Below, piece after piece: positions 1-11,977 of a stretch of DNA of 64,000 nt (its first letter is position 1; the number at the start of each line of letters is the position of its first letter). Origin of the DNA: Piezodorus guildinii (lineage: Eukaryota > Arthropoda > Insecta > Hemiptera > Pentatomidae); NCBI GenBank assembly GCA_023052935.1, contig CM041292.1:172546900-172610899 (forward strand). Direction: 5' to 3'. The notes below the pieces were generated by a model. The model did no database searches, was not told where the DNA came from, and was given only the letters and a program-made list of their open reading frames with translations. The translations under genes and the position numbers were made by a program.

Positions 1-319
1 GATATTTTATCTTTCAAGAAGGAGAATATGATTTACTACCGATGGAAAGCTGAACTCATTAAATCGTCTGTTTGTGAATGGATACCACCCTTTTCGGAGT
101 TACCGAAACGGCTAATTATTGAACACTCCTATTTAATGTTTTATCATTAAATGAAAATTATAGATTTACCACAGTTTTTATGGTTATTTTTTTTTAGAAA
201 TAACAGGATCACTCAGTTTCTTTAGATTTGCTTGATTTTCTGAAGCTTGATGGATAATTAATATCCCACATTCTTTGCTCCAGTTCTCGTTAAGCTTTTT
301 TGCACCAGCATCTCCAATC

Positions 320-500
320 AGCAGCGGTGGTTTAAACTAGTGCTGTGGTCCAGTTTTCTTCCTTATGGTTTGCAGCACCGTCTGCACCTTCATTTCCGGG
401 CATACCGCAATGTGAGGTTACCCATGCTTGCTCAACATCTGCATTCAACAATTCTTGCATTTCTCAAAGACAAGTTGCTTGGTTGGAGATCCCTTTGTCA
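320..500 (-). pseudogene. LINE RNase H domain fragment
   Basis: Read on the minus strand from about 460 downward, the translation contains a Trp-Val-x-Ser-His-Cys-Gly-x-Pro-Gly-Asn-Glu-x-Ala-Asp motif. This is the conserved C-terminal part of the RNase H domain found in non-LTR retrotransposons of the I, R1 and LOA type. A related peptide continues upstream to about 500 with a stop codon in it, and the frame ends at a stop near 330. I see no RT or endonuclease next to it, so this is a dead, isolated scrap. The plus-strand open frame over the same bases (340-627) is its shadow. The exact clade cannot be decided from this length. Confidence 0.6.
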
Positions 501-1237
501 ACAGTCTGCTGCCATTAGGATGGTAGGTCTTAGTCTAAAGTTTATAAATCCTGTGACTGCAGTAGTAAATCACGTTAGGATTTACTTGAATTGTTTACCA
601 CGGGTAGACAACATCCTTATATGTTGATCACAAGGCCAAAGTTCCTTATAACACTCAATTTATACTTTATAAAGTTAATGTATATATAAAACTCTTCTTA
701 TTCTTATGTACAGACATATATAAGGTCAAGTGGGTATCTTTATATATAAATGTTTATTTATTAATGTGTTTGTATGGATGCTCGTATAATCTCAAACATA
801 TAAATTCTTAAGAGAAGATCCGTTATACAGCAAGTTTAGCAATAAATAAATGACCTTTCGGGCCCGCACAGTGGTCCATTACTTCATAGTGAATATGTTC
901 TTTATTTAGGTCATCTATTCTTATTGCTACTTGAGTTGAGCGTGTAATTCACCTTTAGATTTATGTAATATGATAGAAGGCCATATCTTACGCCAGTTTG
1001 CTAACATTAAGAACTTTTTGTACATGCAACGTTTTCATCTCTTCAATCAAGTTTGCCAGGATTTTGAAGAGCTATTATCGTATTTATTTAAAATTTAGAG
1101 GAATTTGGAGTTATGAGGTCGGTGGCTATAACGGACTAGACTAGTCAGTGTCAGGATATTTATAGCTTCGGGATAACATTACTTCAGTTCGTATCTATTT
1201 AATTAGAACAAGGAGTTTAAATCGGTAAAACAATGCT
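501..1237. other. Unassigned AT-rich DNA
   Basis: I recognise no coding sequence, RNA gene or repeat boundary here. Confidence 0.5.
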
Positions 1238-1463
1238 TGTTTATTTATAAAGCGTCACTAAGCTACTGTGTGGCAAAATCCTAAATTTTGCCTATCCAGG
1301 TTCTCACAGGATCTGGACAACCTTTTAACGTCCCCTCCGAAGGATGGCATAACTAAGGATTTTTATTCCCCTTAAAAATTCATAGGACCTCCTGCGGTTT
1401 TGAACCCGTGACCTTACCCATAGGAGGTTGTTATACTAGCCACCCTGCTACAGGTGATCCCTA
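1238..1463 (-). repeat. SINE-1 copy 1 (tRNA-derived SINE, internally deleted)
   Basis: This is a minus-strand copy of the most frequent SINE in the window. The tRNA-like head lies at the right end: the complement of 1,410-1,425 is a degenerate RNA polymerase III B box (GGTTCAAAACC-like). The body contains the family's hallmark block, a run of 'taaggattttta' followed by 'aacgtcccctccgaagga'. Compared with the best copies at 2,386 and 32,703 it lacks about 60 bp in the middle, where 'gatctttaacgagtacctg' should be. It ends in the family's short AT-rich tail. Confidence 0.75.
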
Positions 1464-1519
1464 AACAATACTTTATTTTTATAACATTTCTTGTTCGGAA
1501 AACGTCTGATTAAATTTTA

Positions 1520-1765
1520 TATATATAAATCTATAAATTAAAATTTACAACTATATTTGATACATATACATGAAGAAAAACTGTCCATTGGCAGTACTCT
1601 AGTAGGTAATAGAAACTAGGTCTTGAGACCATCTTCTTTTGATGCTGCACAGGGGATTATCAGGAATGAAAGAGGAAGCAAGGTTTCAAACTAGTGGTTT
1701 AGAGCGGGAGCTTGTCATGAAAGGATTCATGCCTGGTAAGGGGCAAATCAGCAACATATACAACA
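1520..1765 (-). repeat. Retroposon D copy 1
   Basis: A sequence shared with 16,791-16,983 and 36,370-36,645. The common core on this strand reads '...catcttcttttgatgc...' followed by 'ggattatcaggaatgaaaga'. In the other two copies one end is A-rich, which sets the transcription sense as minus here. The family is either a SINE or the 3' untranslated end of a LINE; I see no coding sequence in it. Confidence 0.6.
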
Positions 1766-2385
1766 ATAAGGTGTTGATGGATGATTTTATTCGTGACAAT
1801 ATTGAAAAGCTTTGAGGATTTTTGATTGAAAGGATTGCATGTGGAAATTGTTTAGTAGAGCCCCAAAAATCAACTCCGTAGGTCCAGATAGGCCTTATGA
1901 TTGTTATGTAAATTAGCCTTTTGTATTTAAATGGAAGGTTAGAGTAAATATATATTTAAATGTCCTGAAATGAATGGTAGGCGTCTGAGAGGTATACCGA
2001 AATTGAGTATAGAGATAGCAGTAACCTTAAGGATTTGAGCTTGCTTACTCCATCAATAGAATTGTGTTAATAGAGATTAGTGGTTTTGGCATATAACTTT
2101 ATTTCTTAGCTACTATTGTAACTTAATTAATATATTTTATGAAAAATCTGCTGATCCTATAAATAGTAGATGCTTTCTATTTCTTTTGGAAGAAAATTTT
2201 TATCATTCCCCAGTAGTTCGGTCAGATGGTCATTATATAATAATCTATAATCAATATGATTATCTTATGTTAATAGTGGAGACATTTTCTGATTTTACTC
2301 TCTGGATTCCTTTTAGTTCTCCTAATGTATGTTCATGATTCCTAGGTATTAATTCCTTCATTTCATAATAAAAACACTTTTCAAA
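1766..2385. other. Unassigned AT-rich DNA
   Basis: Nothing recognised. Confidence 0.5.
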
Positions 2386-2672
2386 TGGGATCACCTATAG
2401 CAGGGTGGCTAGCATAACAACCTCCTATGCCAAAGACCACGGTTCAAACCCGCAGGTGGTAATAGGATTTTTTAATGAGAGTAAAAAATCCTTAGTTATG
2501 CCGTCCTTCGGAGGGAAAGTTAAATGGTGGTCCCGAGCCTGTGCGATGCCAGGTACTCGTTAAAGATCCCTATCCTAATAAAACCTGGATAGAGAAAATT
2601 TAGGACTCCCACTGTCGCATCGTCCGATTAGCCACAGTAGCATAAAGTGACGTTAAATAAATAAACAAACAG
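2386..2672 (+). repeat. SINE-1 copy 2 (near full length)
   Basis: A plus-strand, near full-length copy of about 285 bp. The head 'agcagggtggctagcataac' resembles an A box and is followed by a clear B box, 'ggttcaaaccc'. The body carries 'gtaaaaaatccttagttatg' and the block around 'gcgatgccaggtactcgtta'. It ends with the family tail 'aataaataaacaaacagaca'. The pol III boxes and the recurrence of the same unit at eight places identify it as a tRNA-derived SINE. Confidence 0.85.
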
Positions 2673-3608
2673 ACAATTTTCAAATTAAAATGTTTGTAGT
2701 TAATAAATCTCTTATAGCTTAATACATTTATTTTCTTACCGACGTGAAGTATTAGCCAATTAGCAAAAGCATCAATTTCTCGTAAAAATTAGAAAACCTT
2801 TTGAAAGAGTGAATCTAAGCTCCTTTACTGTTCTGTTCATTTTATGGTTTCTTTGTACGGTATTTATTTTCAAGAATTTCGACGATTTTTTGTTAATTAA
2901 ATATTTTAATTTTATCACTGCATATTTATGTAAATATGAATACATATTTACAGCGGAAACTGCGATATCCAATAATGAGGCAGGATCAATTTGGAAAGAA
3001 CTTGGATAGACTGTGGGAAAATATTTTCTTTGTCATATTTATGAGGGATTAAAACGAAAAGGTGCATAAATTGGTTGTAATTACTCTGAAGCGCATTTCA
3101 ATGAAATTAAAAATACAATGTTTTTCCTATCCTTGAGGTTGAATAAGGGAAAATTAAAGATGATTGTTTAAATCGAAGCATTGTTTACGTAACTAATAAC
3201 GTCACATTTTTACCTCGTACATTAAAAAAAAATTAAAGTTTCTATACATGTTTCCAGTTTAAAGTCTAAAAATTTCATTTAAAAAAAAGACGAGGCTTTT
3301 AAAAACATTCAAAACCGAAGAACATTAAGTAGTGTATTATAAACAGTATATATATACATAACTAACATTCTAAGCTTATATAAAAATAATTGCTAAAATC
3401 GAAAATAATAACGATGTTATCGAGCTTTAAGAAATGACCTAAATAAGGCCTTTTATTCCTGGCTGATTGTGGAAAAAATAGTATTATTTTCTCCAAATTC
3501 CAAAGATAGATTTATGATTAGTGCTTTTTAGCTCGCTTTTCGTTGAGGTGATTAAAAAAAAAAGTTTCTGAAATATGTCTTAAACAATTTTGTACAGGCA
3601 AATGAATG

Positions 3609-3646
<38 letters not shown>

Positions 3647-6035
3647 GCTAGGCTTGAGAAAAAAAAAAGAATGTGGCCCTTTTGATTCACTGTTTAATTA
3701 AAATTGACCAATTTTATGCTGTTTAGCTTTGGTTGAACCTAACCATTATTTAAAGAAAATATTTAGTATTTTAATCTAAAATAGAAAAAATTCATTGTTA
3801 TTTTAGTCTGAAACGTTTTTTATTATCGTAATATATCTAACATTATAAAAATATAAAGTCAGTTAACAATCGAATTCTAAAACTTGTAAGGAACATGGAA
3901 TAAAGTGCTTGTTAGGCAACGACGTTTTTATTTTTTCAGATATCACTGTCCATTAACCTTAATTTGTTAAAATGTCAATATGCTTAAAAATACTGCTGTA
4001 CATTTTTTAAGGTAATGACCGTTTCTTTGTAGTTAGTGGGTGGCCGAGGGCTCCCTCCGACTATTAGGTGCACACCTGTTAATCTGCACCGGAAGGGTAA
4101 TTTGAACGCTGAATCCTATCTCCTTGGTGATGTGATTGTTATCTGCGTTTAAGTGCGCACTCAGAATCAGAATGTGACGGTACGTCAGTCCTGGGAAATA
4201 CCCAATAGCATCAATCTTGTTTTAATATCACGTATCAAAAAGGATATTAAATTTATATAAGGAACAAAAGTTGCATTTTTTCACTTCGTTTTACATAATG
4301 GACATGTTGGCTGCATTATTTATATTGGAAGAGCATACGCTAAAGCTGTTTTGCCTCGCCATGGAATTTTGTATGAACAGGTGTTAGTTGTAGGATGATA
4401 TGAACAAGAACTAATTCCATCTTGTTCGATTGATAATGTATTATTTTGAAATTAGATACATCGAAAGACCTTTATGTTTCTATTTCGTTGTCATGCTGTT
4501 CCTTTCTGTCCCGTGGTTGCTTTGAATACAGGTGATTTGGCGTATTATCGAGCGGACCATTGTATCCAGCTGCCAACAGGTGCCCTGGCTAGGCCCTGCG
4601 TCGCGTCCCACCTGTTGGGAGTCGGGCTTCTCAAGGTCCATCTGCTGTCTTCTTGATTCTTCTCCGAGAAAATAAAGATTGCCTAGTATGAACAAGGTTC
4701 TCGGTCTTACGATGTTATTAGCAGAGTATTTTATTCCATTTGTAAACATAAGCCGTGGCCAACATGTAATTACCTTGTTAGTAATACCATGTTAGTAGCT
4801 TCAGGAAGCTCTGACTTTAGTTAAGAACTTAACAAGAATACTGTTCTGAGGTGTATATTGGAGTACCTTTGCAGTATACTGGAAGTAAATCGTGAAAAAT
4901 CTGAAAAAGGAAAAACATTATATTGACTTGTTTGAAAATTTTGAAGTTATAAACAATTTTTTTCTTGCATATTCAGAAATGGCTAATGTTGATAATTCTA
5001 ATTTTTATGACTGCTTGCATGGGTTTATTATAAGCAAATGAAATATAGCGAGCCCAAAACACAGTGGTAGTTTTAGGGTATTAGAATTGGCAGATATGTA
5101 CGATTAGTGCAAGATTTATTAATTTTTGTTTATATAGAATTGTTATGTTATGTCTTGTTTAAATTTTTTGCCTTTTGTTCTTAATTTTGTTTTCAAGTGG
5201 CATTGCATATGTCATTCAGATTTGACCAAGATTTGTATTATTAGTAATTTTATCAATAATTATTTTTCTTTGTTCTTATAATTCTTATTGTTTCTAAAGT
5301 AGTCAGATCAATTTTTATTTTAATATTCATAGTTTTTAATTATTTGATGTAAAAATGATTTTGTTTAAATGAAATAGAGGCCAAACCTCTTGCTAAAAGA
5401 TGAAAATATTAAAAGCAAAAGAACATTATTATTATTAGGATGGGCAGAAACAACTCCTTGTATCCTCGGTGGCTGGGCATAGTTCAGTAAAATATTTTCA
5501 TATTTATTGACTCAAGTCAATATCATGCCACACACACTTACATTAGTATATTTTATCATTATTTGACGATTTTCAGTTATACCTCGATATAATTATTTTC
5601 ATGGAATGTGTGCCATAGAAGAAAATAATTATTTCTATCTTGAAGACGAAGAAAAAACCCGAAAGGTTGTTTCGAAAAAAATAACTACTTACATGAGATT
5701 ATTTTTCAAAACCCTTTATTTTGTCTTCAATCTCAAATCTCTGTTGGTGACGTATTTATGTAATATGAAAATGCCTACCAGTCATTTCAGGACATTTAAA
5801 TGAAAAGGTCTGATATCAGTCAGATCGTAAGCAGTGCATTGTTTTTTTATATTCCAACACGTCTCGATCAGCCAGCACAGTTCAGCTCATAATCTGCCAG
5901 ATATTAAAAAAAAATATGATAAAAAAAATAGGGGGAGGAGATCTAATACATAATCCTATATTCCTCTTGGTTATTATTCACGTTTTCACTTACTTGGAAG
6001 GATGAGTAGCGCCTTAGGGTTTACGAGAATAAGGT
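2673..6035. other. Unassigned AT-rich DNA with simple repeats
   Basis: Mostly AT-rich sequence with no supported gene. It includes a long poly(A) run at about 3,608-3,643. A more GC-rich patch at 4,470-4,740 has open frames on both strands but no recognisable protein. A short ATT repeat lies near 5,427. Short open frames here look like chance. Confidence 0.5.
3608..3643. repeat. Poly(A) homopolymer tract
   Basis: An uninterrupted run of roughly 35 A. It may be the tail of an old retroposon, but nothing upstream is recognisable as one. Confidence 0.9.
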
Positions 6036-6039
6036 ATGT

Positions 6040-6380
6040 GTTCAAAAAGAAGATAGACCACTAGGGAATTCAGAAGGTTGCACAACGCTAAATTGCGGAG
6101 CTTGTACGCTGTCAGTATAATGAAGGTAATAGCATCGCGGCGTCTCAAATAGGTGTAGAAAGCTGTAGGCTCAGTGAAGAACAGCTTCCGAAGACGATTG
6201 TCTGTGCTTAACTGACTATTAGGCGTCCGAGATATAGTCCAAACTTATGATGGGAGGATTGTGTTAAACCTGATCTTGAGCTTAAACGGCGATCATTGGA
6301 AAAAATGTGTAGGAACGATTTGGTTGTATCGGCATCGAACCTTTGTGCTCGGTAAGTCTATTATTATATCCCTGTTGGCT
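6040..6380 (+). pseudogene. LINE ORF2 C-terminal fragment (same family as 56,116)
   Basis: The stretch 'tcagaaggttgcacaacgct' matches 'tagaaggttgcacaacgcgg' in the LINE at 56.8 kb, coding for Arg-Arg-Leu-His-Asn. This is the conserved block after the RT thumb in common arthropod LINEs. About 200 bp further on, 'tcggcatcgaacctttgtgc' and the terminal 'attatta' again match the end of the 56.8 kb copy. The intervening 200 bp, absent from that copy, corresponds to the C-terminal tail. Several stops and frameshifts make it a relic. Confidence 0.65.
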
Positions 6381-6439
6381 ATGGCTTCTGAGGAACTGAT
6401 TAATACATTGAATTTCGGCGTTCTTTCTAAGTCTCTCGT

Positions 6440-6870
6440 GTGTGGGAGGAAAGTTCATTGAGCAAGACTTCTGCCCTACTGAACATCCGGAGTTAGTTCG
6501 GTCAGGAAAAAGTTTTAGAATTGAAGTGGATGATGGATGTTCTTGTATTGAAGATTTCAGCGCTATGAAGCGTGTTGAACTAGGTCGAAATGATTCCTAT
6601 CAAGACTCCCCGTTAAGTGCCGTCGTTTACTTTTGGCTGCTACAGGAACAAAGAAAGGCAGGTGCGGGATCTTGTTGGGGCAGACAAAGGCCTTTGTACT
6701 GGCCCTGTTGTTTCACTTACATAAGAGCGGCCTGGTGGGAGGGCTCGGTTCCGGCTTCCCGCGCCTGCTCAGGAAGTGTCGGGTAATGTACCCCTTTCAA
6801 GGTGATGTACCCGTCCGCGGCTTGTCCTCCGTCTCTCATTATATTTCACATTTCTATAAAATAGACCTAG
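6440..6870. other. GC-rich island, unidentified
   Basis: Base composition rises to about half G+C, unlike the AT-rich surroundings, and an open frame of about 110 codons (6,442-6,786, +) crosses it. I do not recognise the protein; it is Cys- and Trp-rich with no clear domain. It could be an old gene fragment, a CpG-rich regulatory block or a transposon piece. No splice sites stand out enough to call an exon. Confidence 0.3.
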
Positions 6871-8417
6871 ATGTATGCTATTAGTCATGTGTACGCAGTC
6901 AATTCCAAGTCGTAGAAACAACCTTACACAAGTTGTTTGCTGTGATGTACTTTTCTTTGAAACTACCTTATCAGGATAATCAAGGTGTACTACCTTTTAT
7001 TCAAGTGTATCTTACTAAATTTATTTGGAGGAACTACTTTTTCATCGAGAAAACTAAATTTGCGGTCCGATATTACTTGTGGGATGCAAGCCCCGACCAT
7101 AGGTTTCTGCCTCAGTCATGAGCTATTCAAGATCTATTTTTCGGATTCAATGCGTTACTAGTTTATTCATGCCTTTAGATTAGTTTTTCCCTTCGAGTGA
7201 ATGGAGCGATTTTCTGAACCGATCCTTATCAAGCTAACAGACTTGTTAAGCTCAACATTTTATTGCGCAGGCGTTAGTTATTAATTTTTATTTCTCTCCG
7301 TTTAAAGTACGAAAAAAAAAAAAAAAAAAAAAAATCACATCTAATACGATTAAAAGTACTGTGATCTGGTCAAAATTTTTATATTCAGTTTTCAACGGAT
7401 TTACGCTTACAGAATCAATAGTAAAATAAAAGTCTGTCTTGCTACTCTACCACTTAATTGCACATGTTCGGCTGGTACGCCATCTTCAGCTGCCAACAAT
7501 TTTTGTCTCTTATAAATTTGCCAGAAAGGTTAAATACTTTAGACTTAATGACTTAAACAGATAATATTAAAATTCAATCATGCCTTTTTGAAATTGTTCC
7601 ATACTTCATCACTTTTTGCAGTCAGCCAGTTACTGTATTTTTCTAAAGATTGTAGATATAATAATAGTAAAATAAAAGGCTGCCTTGATACTTCCCCATT
7701 TAATTTAAAATGGTACTACGCTTCGGCCAATGCGCTAATCTTTTAGGCTTGATACATAGAGTCTATGAATGCATTTTTGGATATCGCTTTTATTATGACT
7801 TAAACAGGAATGCTGATCTTATTTCATTTTATTTGTTTATAGTACTGATAGATACAAAACATGCAGTAAACGTAGCACCTAAAACGAAAAGAAATTTAAT
7901 TGACGCATATCTCGAAACGTTTTTTATTTATTTAATCGTATAAGTCTCCTTTCAAATTCTGGGTTTTGAACTTCTTGACTGTGTTAAACGTATTTTTGGT
8001 TTATAAAACCTTTTAATTCTTTGTAATTCTTATTTTTTTTTGCATACCTCCCATTATAAAAATCCCACGTGCTCGTTTGAAGTGTAATTCAATTGTCTAC
8101 TAAGCTGCAGCAATTTTGTCCTGCTTTGCAATTAATTTGTAAAGAAAGTCGTGAGAGGAAACATATCAGTTGTAAGTTTGTTTAAAAAAAAAAAATTATT
8201 GTACGATAAAATAGTAAAAATATTGTATCAATTGCTATTCCCCCTTGCACATTACAGATATGTTAAAAAAAACTTTTATAAGCCGTTTTCTACTAATCGA
8301 ATAATTTATGGTTCATACTAATTGGGTGTTTTGCTATGGATTTGGTATATTCTATCAAAAAAATATATTTTTTTAACGTTTTAATAATTTAATTAAAAAC
8401 TATGTTTTAATAAACTT
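6871..8417. other. Unassigned AT-rich DNA
   Basis: Nothing recognised apart from a poly(A) run at about 7,311-7,334. Confidence 0.5.
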
Positions 8418-8640
8418 AAAACTTGGTACAAAGATAAGCCTTACACAGATTACAATTGGGTTTCTCAAGTTAGAGCAATTACTGAGCTCAATGCATCTGA
8501 TGAAGAGCTTTCCACTCAGCAGGCAAATGGACTTCTGGATATAAAAATGAAATAATTGGAAAAGTTCGCCGACATAGAAAGATCTTTAAATTTTACTAAT
8601 TATCTGTATATGGTACAGTATGCAGTTACAATTCCCACAA
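8418..8640 (+). pseudogene. Coding-like remnant of unknown origin
   Basis: From 8,418 a frame of good coding character runs to a stop at 8,553. It has few low-complexity runs and includes the peptide TWYKDKPYTDYNWVSQVRA. It continues in the same frame after the stop for about 25 more codons. This looks like a degraded protein-coding segment, perhaps from a DNA transposon, but I do not recognise the family. Confidence 0.3.
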
Positions 8641-9844
8641 TCCCGAAACACTTCTATCATTTAAAGCCCATATAAAGAAATCATGTTATTTTTCTAAGAA
8701 AAAGTACTGATAATTATTGTATTTATTCTAGAATTGAGATTCGTTTTTAAGTTGTATGTATATAATTTGTACAAGAATCATCTTATTAATGTATTAATAA
8801 ATATCTTAATTTTAGTTCTTGTTCTAATTTATAAAGTTACATTTGCATATAATTTCCATTAGTTGAGGTTTTTATATATCATAAAGTTTACTTTAATTTT
8901 TATGACAGCGTAATTTATTTTGAGCGAAATCTGTTTTATGCCTATTGGATAAGCCATTCATCCTTTATTGCATGGCAACCGACCTCTCCTGCGTGACCTA
9001 CTTGGGATATTGCTCTATTCACCCGCGCTGCTTTGCAGATAACCAGCTTTCTATTTTCCCCTTAAATCTGAGTTTTCTTGGGGTTGCGTACTATTGTGCT
9101 TCACTTAGAGTTTCTTAGCTTATGCTTATGCAAATACCATCAGGGAATCGGTTGCTTTTTCTTTTCGCTCTTTAGTTGTGTTTTGCTTGTAACTTCTCTT
9201 TTCTTTATAAATAAAATAATGTCGCGATATATGACTTCCGCGAACTCGTTATACAGTATGTCTAGCAACAGGGAAAATCGGGAATACTGAGGATTTTAAT
9301 AACATATGAAAAAGTCAGGAAATTTGTACTTAGGTCAGAGAAAATGGTCCCTAGATAACATCGTTTCTTCACTCAGACAAAAGTTCCAATATGCTTACTT
9401 GTGATGTTGCGTGATCATGTGATGTGATCATAAAGCGAGTTTAAAACCACCGTGTCGGGGAGTAAACTTTCTCCTAAACATTCAATTTTTTCAAACATTA
9501 AAGAAAAGCTCTTAAAGTTTATATGGATATATTAATTCTTAATAATTTTTTAAATAAATTTGTAGTCAGATTTATAAATATTGATAAGTATTAACAGCAG
9601 TATCTAAGTTCATCATGAGTCATTAGTAAGTCAACTAGAACAACTACAATTTCAGGTGGTGTCGGGTAGATATAGTTAAATCTTATGGTAAAATAATTAG
9701 GCATCATATATACTTTTAATTTACCATATTAATTATAATTATTCTTTGCTTTGTCGATTTTCACCGAGATGTGGCTAGGTAAAAGACTTCTTACAATATG
9801 GAAAAGTCAGGGAATCTCTGTGAGCTGAATTGCTAGATACCCTG
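8641..9844. other. Unassigned AT-rich DNA
   Basis: Nothing recognised. The 8.94-9.15 kb part is less AT-rich but has no identifiable product. Confidence 0.45.
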
Positions 9845-10235
9845 TTATAAACCATGCAACAGATTTTAATTCGGTTTCCGCTTTCACTTTGGGCATTCTT
9901 TCTTAATGATTTATATGTAAAATAAATAGCAATTAAAATTTTATTTGGAAGGGAAAATTTTCTGTTATCATGTCATCAAAACATTATTGTTAAAATATAG
10001 ACCAATAATATACCGTTGGAAAGCGCAACGGTTTAGAAAAGTTAATATGAAATAAAATAGGTCATACAAGTTAATATAATCCCATAATAAAACCTTATGG
10101 ATGTTATTTGTAACGTTGTGATGAATAAGGTTATGGTGATACATTGTCGCCACCGTACAGTTGATTTTAGTGCCAAATCGAACGAAAGTTTATATTTTCT
10201 ACTTTTACATTATTTCTTGAAAACCAATGTTCCAC
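9845..10235. repeat. Repeat A copy 1, left part
   Basis: Matches 43,605-44,100 over several blocks, for example 'gaaaagttaatatgaaataa' and 'ccaccgtacagtt', in the same order. The partner copy continues into a segment which here is found only at 11,370-11,475. The 1.1 kb in between therefore appears to be inserted or rearranged DNA. No coding function is evident. Confidence 0.55.
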
Positions 10236-10419
10236 TGCAAACTAAATTTTTAATAGTGAAGTGAGAATGGTTGACTGTGTGAGTAAGTGAGAGAAGTTAG
10301 TTCAGGCTGGAGTCAAAAGAACACACAATTAAGATATAAACTAAATAAATACTCTTTCGGTATTTCCTCACCCTGGGCGCTATTATTGCTTCATTGTTCT
10401 GACGCTCTCCTTCTAGCGC

Positions 10420-10460
10420 CCTGAAGAAGGCTTATAATTTAGGCCGAAACGTCGGCACCG
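10420..10460 (+). ncRNA. Hammerhead-ribozyme-like core, locus 1
   Basis: The plus strand shows the pattern CTGAAGA, one extra A, GGC(C)-type stem II arms around an AU-rich loop, then GAAAC and GTC. The bases after GTC (GGC) pair with the GCC before CTGAAGA, which would form stem I. The order and conserved letters match a minimal type I hammerhead with a two-base stem III (ACGU), the form described in Penelope-like elements and retrozymes. The extra base between the core GA and stem II is non-canonical, so activity is uncertain. No reverse transcriptase lies next to it. Confidence 0.45.
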
Positions 10461-10839
10461 GTTTATTTACTCACTAAATTTTGAATAGTTTATTTGAAAT
10501 ATAAAATATTAATTAGGTGAATAGAATAGGAACTGTTTAACATAACAAAAAAAAAAGTTAAACCATTTTTGATCTATTTACCAAATTATTTTTCAAAGTT
10601 TTCCTTATAATTAAATATATATTATATAAAATAATGATAATAATATAAAATAAAATTTATTCACATATTTAATGTTAACAATGATTTTGGATGAGTCATC
10701 CGTACAATCAGAAAATATTTTTGTTTTTTTGTGATTATAGTACATTAGCCTAAATGGCAAACATATGGTGATATAAAATTGAGGTTATATTGCGATTGTA
10801 GGAAAAATTATACAAAAAACCTACGCATAAAAAACTACA

Positions 10840-10965
10840 CATAAAATAATTGAGAATACATAAAATATTTGAGGATCATAAAATAATTGAAAATACATGA
10901 AATAATTGAAAATACATGAAATAATTGAAAATACAAAAATTAATAGAAAATACATAATATGATTG
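10840..10965. repeat. Minisatellite, about 19-bp unit
   Basis: Five to six degenerate tandem copies of a unit close to 'ataattgaaaatacatgaa'. The units are most regular between 10,880 and 10,935. Confidence 0.75.
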
Positions 10966-11064
10966 GAAATGATCAAATTTAGAAATTTATAACATAAGAA
11001 AGTAAGTTAATTTAATAATACATGTTTTGTTCTCTTATGAGTATATCGTTTTAGTGAAAATTTA

Positions 11065-11360
11065 TTGTAATTACCGATTTCTTTTATTAATGGACAAGTT
11101 GTTTGATTGTAGGAAGCTGGAAGTCTTGAAGCATTGATGATATTTTCGTGTATCGGGGGAAATCATTAATTATCCGCATTGACAAGTTTTGAATTCTCTC
11201 GAGTTTTTGGAAATTAGTCGAGCAGAATGAACTCGACTGGAGAGGCGTATGTGATTAACGGGCGGATGACTGATTTATATATTGCTAATTTGTTTTGATG
11301 ACTCAAACGGGATTTTCTATTAAAGTAACGAAACATTTTGTATATTATTTTTTTCGCTTT
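11065..11360 (-). pseudogene. Jockey/CR1-like LINE RT C-terminal fragment
   Basis: On the minus strand, 11,351-11,229 encodes a peptide with NRKSRLSHQNKLAIYKSVIR followed by a Pro-Leu-Ile-Thr-Tyr-Ala-Ser-Pro-Val motif. This is the characteristic RT-thumb block of Jockey and CR1 type LINEs (canonical form RPxLTYxxPVW). After a frameshift, the downstream frame gives a Pro-Arg-Tyr-x-Lys...Leu-Gln-Asp...Leu-Pro-Thr-Ile-Lys pattern, as in the C-terminal tail of the same proteins. It ends in stops near 11,075. This is a 5'-truncated, frameshifted relic without its catalytic RT motifs. Confidence 0.75.
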
Positions 11361-11369
11361 AAGTAATGA

Positions 11370-11475
11370 TAATATTTTCTTACTAAGTGCACATTTCGTT
11401 ACGATGAACTCATAGTGGTTTACTCTAAATTGACCAAACTGTACTTTTTTAGATGTAAATGACACCACTCCTGCG
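11370..11475. repeat. Repeat A copy 1, right part
   Basis: Matches 44,265-44,365, including 'gatgaactcatagtgg' versus 'aataaactcataatct' and a shared end 'aatgacaccac'. The similarity is also visible in translation, but both copies look noncoding. Confidence 0.55.
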
Positions 11476-11977
11476 AAGCAAGTATTGTACTAGTGACGTA
11501 ACAACGTACTAGTAAAGTACCAATACATTTTTCATATTTTTACTAGTTCTTTTTCTTAAACCAACAATCTCTTTCAAAACAATTACTATTGGCTCTTCAA
11601 TGCATTGGGGATTGAGGTTGCCTCCTTAGCACTTACCTTCGATAAGACGGAGAGAACTCAGATGGTGTGAATGCTTTTCCCACCCAGCCCCGCCTTGGCC
11701 TCCCGCATCAGGTTGCCACGGCCCTCTTTGAGAGCTATTATCGCACGACCTTCTTCATCCCTAGGCCAAGGTTTACTATTGTCTTTGTCCTATTTCAACT
11801 CTTTCCCATACTTAAGAGGATCATCTCTTAATGACCGCTAGAGAAAAGGTAAAAGTTTTAATCCTTATGATGCTTAGACAATCTTATTTTTGGGTTTAAT
11901 CATTATAAAAACAACTCAATAAGAAGTTATTTATAAGAATGGTTTTACCGCTAAAACTTACATATATTTTATTTTTA
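11476..11977. other. Unassigned DNA
   Basis: 11,600-11,800 is noticeably GC-richer than its flanks but carries no recognisable product. Otherwise nothing is seen. Confidence 0.45.

Noticed and set aside
340..627. Plus-strand open frame at the left end
   Set aside because: It is the shadow of the minus-strand RNase H remnant, whose motifs are clear.
4480..4749. A gene with overlapping frames on both strands near 4.6 kb
   Set aside because: The frames lack any recognisable domain and overlap in antisense; a GC-richer patch alone explains their length.
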